64,000 bases of DNA from an uncultured Chlorobiales bacterium (GTDB taxonomy: Bacteria; Bacteroidota; Chlorobiia; Chlorobiales; Chlorobiaceae): the NCBI GenBank assembly GCA_903929135.1, contig CAIYTH010000002.1, positions 1 through 64,000 on the forward strand, read 5' to 3'. A model generated the notes under the pieces. The model searched no databases, was not told the DNA's origin, and saw nothing but the letters and a program-made list of their open reading frames with translations. Of the stretch, positions 9,690 to 18,510 are shown piece after piece. The translations under genes were made by a program, and so were the position numbers. The number at the start of each line of letters is the position of its first letter. Within the stretch, counting starts at the first letter, position 1.

Positions 9690-10517
9690 ATGTACAAGTT
9701 CATTGCCGATAACGTCGTGGTCTTCGATGTCGAGTGGGTACCGGATCCGGCGTCGGGCAGACGGATTTACAAGCTGCCGGAAACGGCCTCTGACGCTGAG
9801 GTGCTCGAGGTCATGTGGCGGGAGGGCGGCGCCACACCGGAGGATCCCCGACCGTACCTGAAAACGGTGATGTGCAGGATCGTTTCCATCGCGGCGGTTG
9901 TTCGAAAGAAGGTACGTGGTGACGTAAGGCTTGAGCTCATTTCCCTCCCCGGCCTTCATGACGGCGTGCAGCCTGAAGGGAAGATCATCCGGCAGTTCCT
10001 GGAAGCCGTCGGGAATCTGGGAGCACAGCTTGTGGGGTTCAACTCCTCGAATGCCGACCTGCCGATCCTGTTCCAGAGGGCACTGGCGAACAGGGTGACG
10101 GCGCCGACCTTCTGCCATCGTCCGGACAAGCCATGGGAGGGAGCCGATTATTTCGCCCGGTACAGCGATTTCAACATCGATCTCAAGAATGAGGTCGGTG
10201 GCTATGGAAAAGCGAGTTCGTCGCTCCACGAATTGGCGACATCGCTGGGAATTCCAGGCAAAATGGGAACCGATGGTTCCAACGTGGTCGATTTATGGCG
10301 CTTCGGCGACATCAGGAAAATCGTCGAATACAATCAGCACGACGCTCTTTCCACCTATCTGGTGTGGCTGAGGACCGCCTACTTTTCAGGGAGACTGACG
10401 GACGATGCGTTTGTGCGCGAAGAGCAACTGCTGGAAAGCCTGCTCAATCAGGAGATCGGGGACGGTTCGGAACACCTGGGGCTGTATCTCGATGCCTGGA
10501 AAGCGTTGCGTCAGTAG
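9690..10517 (+). CDS. Predicted 3'-5' exonuclease (PolB-like exonuclease fold)
   Basis: VVFDVEWVPD, LVGFNSSNADLPIL, DLKNEVGGYGK...SLHELATSLGIPGK, YNQHDALSTYLVWLR. Confidence 0.82.
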   Translation: MYKFIADNVVVFDVEWVPDPASGRRIYKLPETASDAEVLEVMWREGGATPEDPRPYLKTVMCRIVSIAAVVRKKVRGDVRLELISLPGLHDGVQPEGKIIRQFLEAVGNLGAQLVGFNSSNADLPILFQRALANRVTAPTFCHRPDKPWEGADYFARYSDFNIDLKNEVGGYGKASSSLHELATSLGIPGKMGTDGSNVVDLWRFGDIRKIVEYNQHDALSTYLVWLRTAYFSGRLTDDAFVREEQLLESLLNQEIGDGSEHLGLYLDAWKALRQ

Positions 10518-10569
10518 CCTGGTGCCCGGGATGTCCCCCTGCTCATGCAACGGAAAAGGGATAATTCAC

Positions 10570-11466
10570 ATGTCAGACAATGCCGCTGGTCGTTTTTTTG
10601 AATTTCTGAATTGGCTTCTCAATCCGTACCATGGGTTGCAGACGACGGAAGTCTATGATCTGATCGGCACCACCTCGCTCACCGAGCATCGGCTGTATCT
10701 GAATCTCGGCTACTGGCGGGATGTCGGAACCATCGATGACGCCAGTGAGGCGCTCGCTCTGCTGGTGGCGAAACGGGGTGGCATGGGTGCGGGTGACGTG
10801 GTCCTGGATTGCGGGTATGGTTTTGGCGACCAGGACATTCTCTGGGCCAGGGACATGAAGCCTGCGAAAATCATCGGGCTGAATATCACGAAGTCCCAGG
10901 TAGGGCGGGCCCGGATGAATGTCGCTGATGCCGGGCTTGAGAAGACGATAGATTTACGGGAAGGTTCGGCAACGGAGATGCCCATTGAACATGATTCCGT
11001 CGATCTGGTCGTTTCCCTGGAAAGCGCCTTCCACTACAGGACCCGTGAGGATTTTTTCAGGGAGGCGTACCGGGTGTTGCGACCTGGCGGCCGGCTGGTC
11101 ACGGCTGACATCGTGCCGACAATAAACTCCGACAACCCCTTCAGGCGGCTTGAGCAATGGATTTCATGGAACATGGTGGCAGGGAAATTCAACATTCCGC
11201 CGGAAAACTACTATTTGATCCCCTCCTATAGCGAAAAGCTTTCCAGAGCCGGATTCGTCGATATCGACATCAGGTCGATACGTGACGATGTCTATGCGCC
11301 CCTGCATGAGTACCTGTCAAGAGATCAGTCATTTGTCAACAAGTTGCCCCCGGTGGCGAAGATCATGGCAAAATGGGCATTTTCCCGCCCTGCAGAGAGC
11401 GTCTACGCCGGCCTGGACTATATCCTGGCATATTCCGAAAAGCCGGGGAAGTCTCAGGAGATCTGA
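10570..11466 (+). CDS. SAM-dependent class I methyltransferase
   Basis: VVLDCGYGFGDQDI, IGLNITKSQVGRARMNV, LVVSLESAFHYRTREDFFREAYRVLRPGGRLVTADIVP. Confidence 0.85.
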   Translation: MSDNAAGRFFEFLNWLLNPYHGLQTTEVYDLIGTTSLTEHRLYLNLGYWRDVGTIDDASEALALLVAKRGGMGAGDVVLDCGYGFGDQDILWARDMKPAKIIGLNITKSQVGRARMNVADAGLEKTIDLREGSATEMPIEHDSVDLVVSLESAFHYRTREDFFREAYRVLRPGGRLVTADIVPTINSDNPFRRLEQWISWNMVAGKFNIPPENYYLIPSYSEKLSRAGFVDIDIRSIRDDVYAPLHEYLSRDQSFVNKLPPVAKIMAKWAFSRPAESVYAGLDYILAYSEKPGKSQEI

Positions 11467-11758
11467 GGATGGCCAGGTGCTTCAAACACGTACAAGAGGG
11501 TCTCTGAGAAAAACAGGGGAGGTTGTTCAGTAAGCGCAATAACTCGATTCCGAAACACGGTCATCCTGGTTGAGCCAAGACGTATGTGGGACGACTGTTA
11601 TTGGCAGTTCTGCAGATCGTTGATGAGCACCAACTGGATCTCCACGGTCTGGACGAGGCGCTCCCATTGGCGTGATAGATACATCGAATTGCGCAATGGG
11701 CATTTAATTTGTAAATTATTGCGAATACAGCAACAAATACCCCCAAAATGCTGTTGCT

Positions 11759-12124
11759 ATGAATGAAGTGTGGCAATTGAATAGTGAATTTGCCGTCGGC
11801 CGCCTTTTCAAGAAGTTTGCAGAACGTTACCCTCGCGAGTTTGAGTCGTGTGGCGCCAACTTGCAGCGCCTTTTGAATTTCCTGAATTCCGGCTTTCAGC
11901 TGTCGGTATTGGCCCAAAATCTATCATTTTTCAGGTCTGAGAGAGAGGGTCTATTTCGTATCGGGCAAAGTGGCGTCAAAAGTGCCAAGGAGACTCGTCT
12001 TTACGTTTTCCCTCACGAAGCCGGCAAGACCGTTTTCATTCTTGATATCGGGACCAAAGAAACGCAGCATGACGACATTGCTTCAGCCCGGAAAACTATC
12101 CAGGAGATCAGACGTAATTTTTGA
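11759..12124 (+). CDS. RelE/HigB-like putative toxin
   Basis: 121 aa; C-terminal ETRLYVFPHEAGKTVFILDIGTKETQHDDIASARKTIQEIRR resembles the RelE/HigB fold; followed 21 bp later by an XRE regulator. Confidence 0.6.
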   Translation: MNEVWQLNSEFAVGRLFKKFAERYPREFESCGANLQRLLNFLNSGFQLSVLAQNLSFFRSEREGLFRIGQSGVKSAKETRLYVFPHEAGKTVFILDIGTKETQHDDIASARKTIQEIRRNF

Positions 12125-12145
12125 CCGGCCTAATTCAACGGAGGA

Positions 12146-12712
12146 ATGATGGACCAGCATATATCCAATTCTGCTGCCGAGGCGTTTGCTGCCTTGTCTG
12201 GGGATAGGAGTTTAACGGATCGCATACAGGTAGAGGTCAACAGGTGCAAGCTTGTTGACACGCTCGTCCAGATGAGGCTCCAGAAAGGGGTTTCGCAGAA
12301 ACAGCTTGCTGAACGAATGAAATGTGCGCCAAGCAAGATATCAAGACTTGAGGCAGGGAGCGATGATGCCCTGAAAATCGCTGATGTGAAAGACTATGTG
12401 CTCGGGCTCAATATCGGGATGGCGATGATATTTGAAGATCAGGAGCTTCCGGTTGCCGAGCAGATCAAGCAGCATGTCTTTTCGATTCACGACAAGCTTG
12501 AGCGTCTCGTCAAAATTGCCGCTACTGTTGACGGTGATAAGGAGATCATTGATAAAATCAATCAGTTCTACAAAGAGGTACTCTTCAATTTCATAACGAA
12601 ATTCCATGCAAGCCATTCTATGCTTTGCATGGTTACCGCGTCTCCCGAAGCGCAACATAAGGAATCCATGGCGCCTTTGAAAACGCTTGAGCGTTGCAAT
12701 TCCGGGGTGTAA
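12146..12712 (+). CDS. XRE-family HTH protein, putative HigA-like antitoxin with long C-terminal extension
   Basis: LVDTLVQMRLQKGVSQKQLAERMKCAPSKISRLEAGSDDALKIADVKDYVLGLNI. Confidence 0.78.
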   Translation: MMDQHISNSAAEAFAALSGDRSLTDRIQVEVNRCKLVDTLVQMRLQKGVSQKQLAERMKCAPSKISRLEAGSDDALKIADVKDYVLGLNIGMAMIFEDQELPVAEQIKQHVFSIHDKLERLVKIAATVDGDKEIIDKINQFYKEVLFNFITKFHASHSMLCMVTASPEAQHKESMAPLKTLERCNSGV

Positions 12713-12862
12713 GCTGTTGAGAACTGATGGCCATCGATGACTGTTAGCACAAACTCTCAAAGGCAGGAATCTGATCCGGGTTCTTCGAATCGCCTTTACG
12801 GCTTCGAACGGACCCGGGGAAGTGACGCGCTGTCAGCAATCCTGGTTGGGTATGCGACTTGC

Positions 12863-15709
12863 TTATTTCCCCATCGCTTCCATCTCCATTTTCAGGTACC
12901 TGCCGGTATGCGAGTCCTCCCTCGCCGCGATCTGCTCCGGTGTGCCTTCCGCCACCAGTGACCCTCCACCGCCGCCGCCTTCCGGGCCGAGGTCGATGAT
13001 CCAGTCGCTGTTCCTGATGATGTCGAGGTTGTGCTCGATGATGATGACCGTGTTGCCCTTGTCGGCAAGCCGCCGGAGCACCTCGAGCAGGTGCTGGATG
13101 TCCTGGAAGTGCAGGCCGGTGGTCGGTTCGTCGAGGATGTACAGGGTCTTTCCCGTCTGGATCTTCGCCAGTTCGGCCGAGAGCTTGATTCGCTGGGCCT
13201 CTCCGCCGGAGAGCAGGGGAGAGGGCTGGCCGAGCTTCAGGTAGCCGAGTCCGACGCTCTGCATGGTGGTCAGGATCCTCCGGATCCGAGGGAAGTCGAC
13301 GAAGAACTCCGCTGCCTCCTCGATGGGCATCTCGAGCACGTCGGCGATCGATTTGCCCCGGTACTTGACCTGCAGGGTCTCGCGGTTGTAGCGCTCCCCC
13401 TTGCAGTGTTCGCACTGGACGTAGACGTCCGGCAGGAAGTTCATCTCGATTTTCCTGGTGCCGGCCCCCTGGCACACCTCGCATCTGCCGCCCTTGACGT
13501 TGAAGCTGAAGCGTCCCGCCTTGTAGCCCCTGATCTGGGCTTCGGGAAGGCGGGTGAAGAAGTCCCGGACGAAGGTGAAGGCCCCCGTGTAGGTCGCCGG
13601 GTTCGAGCGGGGCGTCCGTCCGATCGGGGACTGGTCGACGTTGACCACCTTGTCGAGAAGTCCGAGGCCTTCGATGCCGACGCATGGCAGCGTGAGGATC
13701 TTGGAACGGTAGAAGTGGCGCGCGAGAAGCGGATAGAGGGTTTCATTGATCAAGGTCGACTTGCCGGAGCCGCTCACCCCCGTGACGCTGATGAGCGAGC
13801 CGAGCGGAAACGCCACGTCGACGTTCTTCAGGTTGTTGCCCCGGCAGCCCTTGATGCGGAGCCAGTTCGGTTCTATCCTGCTTTCGGGCGCTTCGGAAGG
13901 GAAGGAGACCTGTTTCGTGCCGTTCAGGTAGCCGGCGGTGATCGACCGGTCGTCGAGTTCCGATGCAGCTCCCTGGGCGACCACTTCACCGCCGTATTCG
14001 CCGGCTCCCGGCCCGAGGTCGATGATCTCGTCGGCAAGGAGCATGGTGTCCTTGTCGTGCTCGACCACCAGCACGGTGTTGCCCAGGTCCCTGAGCCGCT
14101 GCAGCGACTCGATGAGCTTGTGGTTGTCACGCTGGTGCAGGCCGATGCTCGGTTCGTCGAGCACGTACAGCACGCCCGAGAGCTGCGATCCGAGCTGGGA
14201 TGCCAGCCTGATGCGCTGGGCTTCGCCGCCTGAAAGGGTCTGCGAGTTCCGGTCGAGGCTCAGGTAGCCGAGCCCGACGTTCAGGAGGAACTCAAGCCGC
14301 TTGGTGATTTCGTGCAGCACCGGGGTGGCAATGAGCAGCTCCTTCGGGCTCAGGCGTGGCGGCAATGCGACAAAGAACCCGAGTGCTTCGGGCAGCGGGA
14401 GCGCCTCTACCTCTGCGATGTTGAGTCCTCCTATTTTGACCTGCAGGCTCTCCTGCTTCAGGCGGGCGCCTCCGCATACCGGGCAGCTCTGCCGGACCAT
14501 GAAGCTTTCCGCCCACTCCCGCAGCTTCGGCGTATTCGCGTTCACCCGGATCTCCTCGACGTAGGGAACCGCCCCCTGGAAGTTCTGCGGATAGAGGTGC
14601 TCCTTGCCGGAGTAAGTGTAGCCGACGTCGAACGTGCGCGTTCCGGAACCGTAGAGCAGGATGTCGAGCGCCTCCTTCGGTACCTTCAGTAGCGGGGTGT
14701 CGAGCGCGAAGCCGAAGGATTTCGCGATCGACCGGATGATCTGCCAGAGGTTCCGCTTGCCCGGCTTGCCGAACGGTTCGATTCCGCCCTCGTCGAGCGA
14801 TCGCTGCATGTCGGGCACCATCAGTTCGGCAGAAAGCTGCATGATGTCGCCGAGGCCGTTGCACTCAGGGCAGGCTCCGTAAGGCGAGTTGAAGCTGAAC
14901 TGGTTCGGGGCGAGGGTGTCAACCGGCACCGTACCGTCCGAATAGGCGTACTTCGTGCTGAAATAGATGTCCTTGCGGTCGCCGTCGTCCAGTGCGCAGA
15001 TTGCAGACGATTTGTGCTCCGACATCGACACGGCGAGTGCGACGGTCTCCTTGAGGCGGTCGGCGATGGCAGGGCCGGCCACGAGGCGGTCGACGACCAG
15101 GTCGATGTTGTGGCTCTTGTACCGTTCGAGCTGCATGCCGACGCTCATCTCGACATATTCGCCGTCGACGCGTGCCCTGAGGAACCCTTTTTTGACGAGG
15201 CGTTCGAAGAGCTCGCGGTAGTGTCCCTTGCGACCGGTGACGAGGGGAGAGAGAATCTGGATCCTGGAGCCGGCCGGGAGTTCCATGATGGAGCTGCAGA
15301 TGCTCTCCTCGCTCTGTTTCTGCAGCATATGGCCCGTGGCGGGATCGTATCGCCTTCCGGCCTTTGCGTACAGCAACCTGACGAAATCGTGGATTTCAGT
15401 GACCGTTCCGACCGTTGACCGCGGGGAGCGGTTGGTGCTTTTCTGGTCGATCGAGATGACCGGGGAGAGCCCCTCGATGAAGTCGACGTCGGGTCGTTCG
15501 ATGTTGCCGATGAACTGACGTGCATAGGGCGAGAGCGTCTCCATGAAACGCCTCTGGCCTTCCGCGTAGATCGTGTCGAACGCGAGGCTCGATTTTCCCG
15601 AACCCGAAATGCCCGTAATGACGACCAGTTTGTTGCGGGGGATCTTGAGGGAGACGTTCTTGAGGTTGTGAACCCTCGCCCCGCGTATGGTGATGTGGCT
15701 GAAATCCAT
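12863..15709 (-). CDS. uvrA: Excinuclease ABC subunit A
   Basis: [55 protein letters not shown]; two ABC modules, Zn fingers CPECNGLG / CEVCQGAG. Confidence 0.97.
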   Translation of the reverse strand: MDFSHITIRGARVHNLKNVSLKIPRNKLVVITGISGSGKSSLAFDTIYAEGQRRFMETLSPYARQFIGNIERPDVDFIEGLSPVISIDQKSTNRSPRSTVGTVTEIHDFVRLLYAKAGRRYDPATGHMLQKQSEESICSSIMELPAGSRIQILSPLVTGRKGHYRELFERLVKKGFLRARVDGEYVEMSVGMQLERYKSHNIDLVVDRLVAGPAIADRLKETVALAVSMSEHKSSAICALDDGDRKDIYFSTKYAYSDGTVPVDTLAPNQFSFNSPYGACPECNGLGDIMQLSAELMVPDMQRSLDEGGIEPFGKPGKRNLWQIIRSIAKSFGFALDTPLLKVPKEALDILLYGSGTRTFDVGYTYSGKEHLYPQNFQGAVPYVEEIRVNANTPKLREWAESFMVRQSCPVCGGARLKQESLQVKIGGLNIAEVEALPLPEALGFFVALPPRLSPKELLIATPVLHEITKRLEFLLNVGLGYLSLDRNSQTLSGGEAQRIRLASQLGSQLSGVLYVLDEPSIGLHQRDNHKLIESLQRLRDLGNTVLVVEHDKDTMLLADEIIDLGPGAGEYGGEVVAQGAASELDDRSITAGYLNGTKQVSFPSEAPESRIEPNWLRIKGCRGNNLKNVDVAFPLGSLISVTGVSGSGKSTLINETLYPLLARHFYRSKILTLPCVGIEGLGLLDKVVNVDQSPIGRTPRSNPATYTGAFTFVRDFFTRLPEAQIRGYKAGRFSFNVKGGRCEVCQGAGTRKIEMNFLPDVYVQCEHCKGERYNRETLQVKYRGKSIADVLEMPIEEAAEFFVDFPRIRRILTTMQSVGLGYLKLGQPSPLLSGGEAQRIKLSAELAKIQTGKTLYILDEPTTGLHFQDIQHLLEVLRRLADKGNTVIIIEHNLDIIRNSDWIIDLGPEGGGGGGSLVAEGTPEQIAAREDSHTGRYLKMEMEAMGK

Positions 15710-16054
15710 GAAACGTGCTTGCTCTCTATACTGATGTCTGTTTAACAATGTAGGAATGTTCCGGCAATCGGCAACGTGTATTCCCGGTAACGGGTTCAAC
15801 GGGAAGGCGATGAAGAACGTTCACACCCTTGAAAAAACCTTTGAAAATCGAAGTTGTGCCGTATATTCATGCTGTCCAAAAACAAGGACGCATGTTTCGG
15901 CAACTCCATGTGGTGTGACGAGCGTGTGGAGATCTGCTCGGACGGCACAGGGAAGCGAAAGTATGTTTCTTTGCCCGCCGACAGAGAATCGAATCGCGAA
16001 ACGCTGTGTGGTGGTGCCCCTTATGCATCAAAACCGATAAATCGATATACTGCC

Positions 16055-16222
16055 ATGGAACCCATGTACAAACAGCAGGCTGAGCCCGGCAAGCAGTGCC
16101 AGGATTGCCAGAGCTTCACCATCAATCCGACCAATCCTGCCGCCGGCACCTGCTTCGGCAAGGATGTCGTCGCCCAGGGCGGCTGCATGTTCTTCAAGAA
16201 AAAAGAGGACGAGCAGAAATAA
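16055..16222 (+). CDS. 55-aa four-Cys HiPIP-like iron-sulfur protein candidate
   Basis: MEPMYKQQAEPGKQCQDCQSFTINPTNPAAGTCFGKDVVAQGGCMFFKKKEDEQK; CX2C-X(n)-GxCxxGKxV...GxC spacing like HiPIP. Confidence 0.65.
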   Translation: MEPMYKQQAEPGKQCQDCQSFTINPTNPAAGTCFGKDVVAQGGCMFFKKKEDEQK

Positions 16223-16251
16223 GATCTCCGTCGCCTGACGGTCGTCATCAT

Positions 16252-16300
16252 GCAAGGCTTCCGGGTGGAGATCCCTCTCCGTCCGGAAGCCTTGCTTATT
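16252..16300 (+). terminator. Rho-independent terminator
   Basis: Perfect 13-bp stem gcaaggcttccgg / ccggaagccttgc then ttattt. Confidence 0.75.
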
Positions 16301-16537
16301 TACGGTTCGGGATGGACGGATGACTGGCAGGCTCTTTCTGCCGCCTGCTTCAGGGGGTTTTGCATGCTGATTTCTTCTGAAACGGGAGGTTGTTCGAGTG
16401 CTTTCAAAGGCAATAAAGCGTTATGGACAATCAGCCCAGGCATTGGGTGGTTTTCTTGCAAAACGCTATTTTTATGAAAACAGCAGCCCGTTATCCCCTC
16501 CGAGCAGAAGACGCAACATTTTCGCGTGGACTGACTT

Positions 16538-18055
16538 ATGGCTTACATCCCGCATCGCCGCATCAATGGCCCGACGCTGGTCACTGCAGGAGTGTCCCTG
16601 CTCGTGTTCGCGTATGTCGCGACGCGTGCAGCAAAGCTCTGCATCACGATCGATGAGGCGGCGACCTACAACTCGCATGTGACGGGGGGATGGCTCGATA
16701 TCATCCTTTTCAGAACGGACGGACTGCCGGACAACAACCACCTGCTGCATACCCTGCTCTGCAAGGCTTCGGTCATGCTGTTCGGCCTGTCGGAGCTGAC
16801 CCTCAGGATCCCGTCGCTGCTCGGATGCCTCTTTTACCTGCTGGGCGTCAACCTTTGTCTCCGGCGGATCGTTTCGGGCTGGAGGATCGTGCCGGGTTTT
16901 CTTGCTGTCGGGATGAATCCCTATGTGCTCGACTATCTCGGTCTGGCGAGAGGTTACGGGCTCGGGCTCGGCTTCACCATGCTCGGGCTTGCCGCGCTGC
17001 TGTCGTCGTTCACCGAAAGCAGCGGAAAGGTCGGGGTCGTCACCGCGCAGGCGGGCATGGTGCTGTTCTGCCTTGCCGCGCTGTCGAACCTTTCGTACCT
17101 GCTGGTTCTTTGTTCGGCGATGCTTCTGGTCGGCATGTTTCTGGTGAGCCCGGGAATTTTCGACCGCCGGCTTCCGCAATTCTCCGGCTCCACGTGGCCC
17201 GTCCTGATGGTCAAAATCATCTTGCCGGCGGTTCCGTTCCTCGCGTACCTGGCGTTTCCGATCGGCATCATCCGCAAACAGAAGCTTTTCGGTGAGGGCG
17301 GGCATGAGGGATTCTGGGCAGATACCGTGACCGGCCTCATCCAGGGGACGGCTTACGACAGTCTGAGGCTCTGGCACAACATCGATGCAATGGTGGCCTG
17401 GGTCATGGTATCCTCGCTGTTCGTGCCCCTTGCCATCATCGTCCTGCGTCGCACGGACGAAAGGAAATTCCTTGTCCTCTGCCTTCTCGCCGGGATGACC
17501 TTCGTCGTTTCCCTGTTGAGCCTCGCCCAGCACTACCTCTTCCATGTCGCGTTCCTGCTGGGCCGTCGAGGCATGTTCCTTATCCCGCTTTTCCTGCTCA
17601 CGCTTCTTGCGCTTGGCGATCCACCCCGCCATGCTTCACGCTGGTATGTTCTTACGGCCATGCTTTTCGGCCTGCTGGCGCCGTCGTTACTTGCGGTTCA
17701 CGATGTGGCCTCCATGAATCTCCGCACCATCAATGACTGGAACTGTTACGAAGGCAACCGGCCGGCGATGCTCGCTATCAGGAGTGCGATCGGTTGGGGG
17801 ACGCCCGAGCGGCCTCGAAAGATCCGAGTCAACGGTGACTTTGAAGGCAGCATGAACTTCTACCGGAGCATGTTCGGCATGGAGCGGTTGCTGCTGCCGA
17901 TCAGGGACGACGGGCTTGATGGTTCGGCGGATTTTTACTTTGGCCACACCAGCGATGCGGTGACCATGGCCAGGTACGGAGCACGGCCTTTGCTCGTGCA
18001 TCAGGCCAGCGGTACGGTGCTCTACGAGCGGGCCGGAGAGGATTCGCGACGATGA
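16538..18055 (+). CDS. Polytopic membrane glycosyltransferase-like protein (GT-C/PMT-like), paralog of 3867..5381
   Basis: Shares DGLPDNNH, SVMLFGL.ELTLR.PSLLG, NLCLRRIV.GWR, LGLARGYGLGLGFTMLGLAALLSS, HVAFL.GRRG..LIPLFLLT.LALGDPPR. Confidence 0.7.
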   Translation: MAYIPHRRINGPTLVTAGVSLLVFAYVATRAAKLCITIDEAATYNSHVTGGWLDIILFRTDGLPDNNHLLHTLLCKASVMLFGLSELTLRIPSLLGCLFYLLGVNLCLRRIVSGWRIVPGFLAVGMNPYVLDYLGLARGYGLGLGFTMLGLAALLSSFTESSGKVGVVTAQAGMVLFCLAALSNLSYLLVLCSAMLLVGMFLVSPGIFDRRLPQFSGSTWPVLMVKIILPAVPFLAYLAFPIGIIRKQKLFGEGGHEGFWADTVTGLIQGTAYDSLRLWHNIDAMVAWVMVSSLFVPLAIIVLRRTDERKFLVLCLLAGMTFVVSLLSLAQHYLFHVAFLLGRRGMFLIPLFLLTLLALGDPPRHASRWYVLTAMLFGLLAPSLLAVHDVASMNLRTINDWNCYEGNRPAMLAIRSAIGWGTPERPRKIRVNGDFEGSMNFYRSMFGMERLLLPIRDDGLDGSADFYFGHTSDAVTMARYGARPLLVHQASGTVLYERAGEDSRR

Positions 18056-18151
18056 GTGACAGTCCGGGCCAGGGATCTTCCTTTCCCCATCACGAAACGG
18101 TATATTCCAGGGGCGTCAAGCCTTTTCTTGAACTCTTCTTTGCTGGATATT

Positions 18152-18394
18152 ATGTATGATTTTCATGCTCGAGCCTCTTCCGGGAAAGGAGATGTATCCG
18201 ATCCTGAAACGTGTCCTACATGCAGGGGCGCTGGGACGGTCCGCTTGACGGTCATGAAGGAGTGCTTCAACTGCGACGGTACCGGTACCGTGCTTGGGCA
18301 ACCCTGTGCATGTTGCTCCGGAAGCAGGCCGGTCATGGTGTCCAAAGAGGAGAAACTCTGTCTTACCTGTCTCGGAACGACCTATGCCCAGTGA
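18152..18394 (+). CDS. Standalone DnaJ-type zinc-finger-like protein
   Basis: CPTCRGAGTV...CFNCDGTGTV...CACCSGSRPV...CLTCLGTT: four CxxC(x)G-like repeats. Confidence 0.65.
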   Translation: MYDFHARASSGKGDVSDPETCPTCRGAGTVRLTVMKECFNCDGTGTVLGQPCACCSGSRPVMVSKEEKLCLTCLGTTYAQ

Positions 18395-18510
18395 CCGGAA
18401 GGTGGATCGGGTCTCTTCTGACCCTCTTTTCGTGGTATTTCCGTGCGTAACAGCTCCTCATCGACTTTGGAGAACCCTTTGAGCCATTCCCGTCTCACCC
18501 GGTCCCATGT

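Noticed and set aside
11470-11758. Possible pseudogene/IS remnant upstream of the toxin-antitoxin pair (reverse-strand fragment NSMYLSRQWERLVQTVEIQLVLINDLQNCQ)
   Set aside because: Short, interrupted by a stop, and no recognisable family; cannot be supported from sequence alone.
13031-14233. 400-aa ORF on + strand (and 12744..13685 on -)
   Set aside because: Antisense to, or out-of-frame with, uvrA; no recognisable domain, shadow ORF.
16472-17632. 386-aa ORF on - strand
   Set aside because: Antisense to the GT-C paralog; very R/E/Q/H-rich, no motif.
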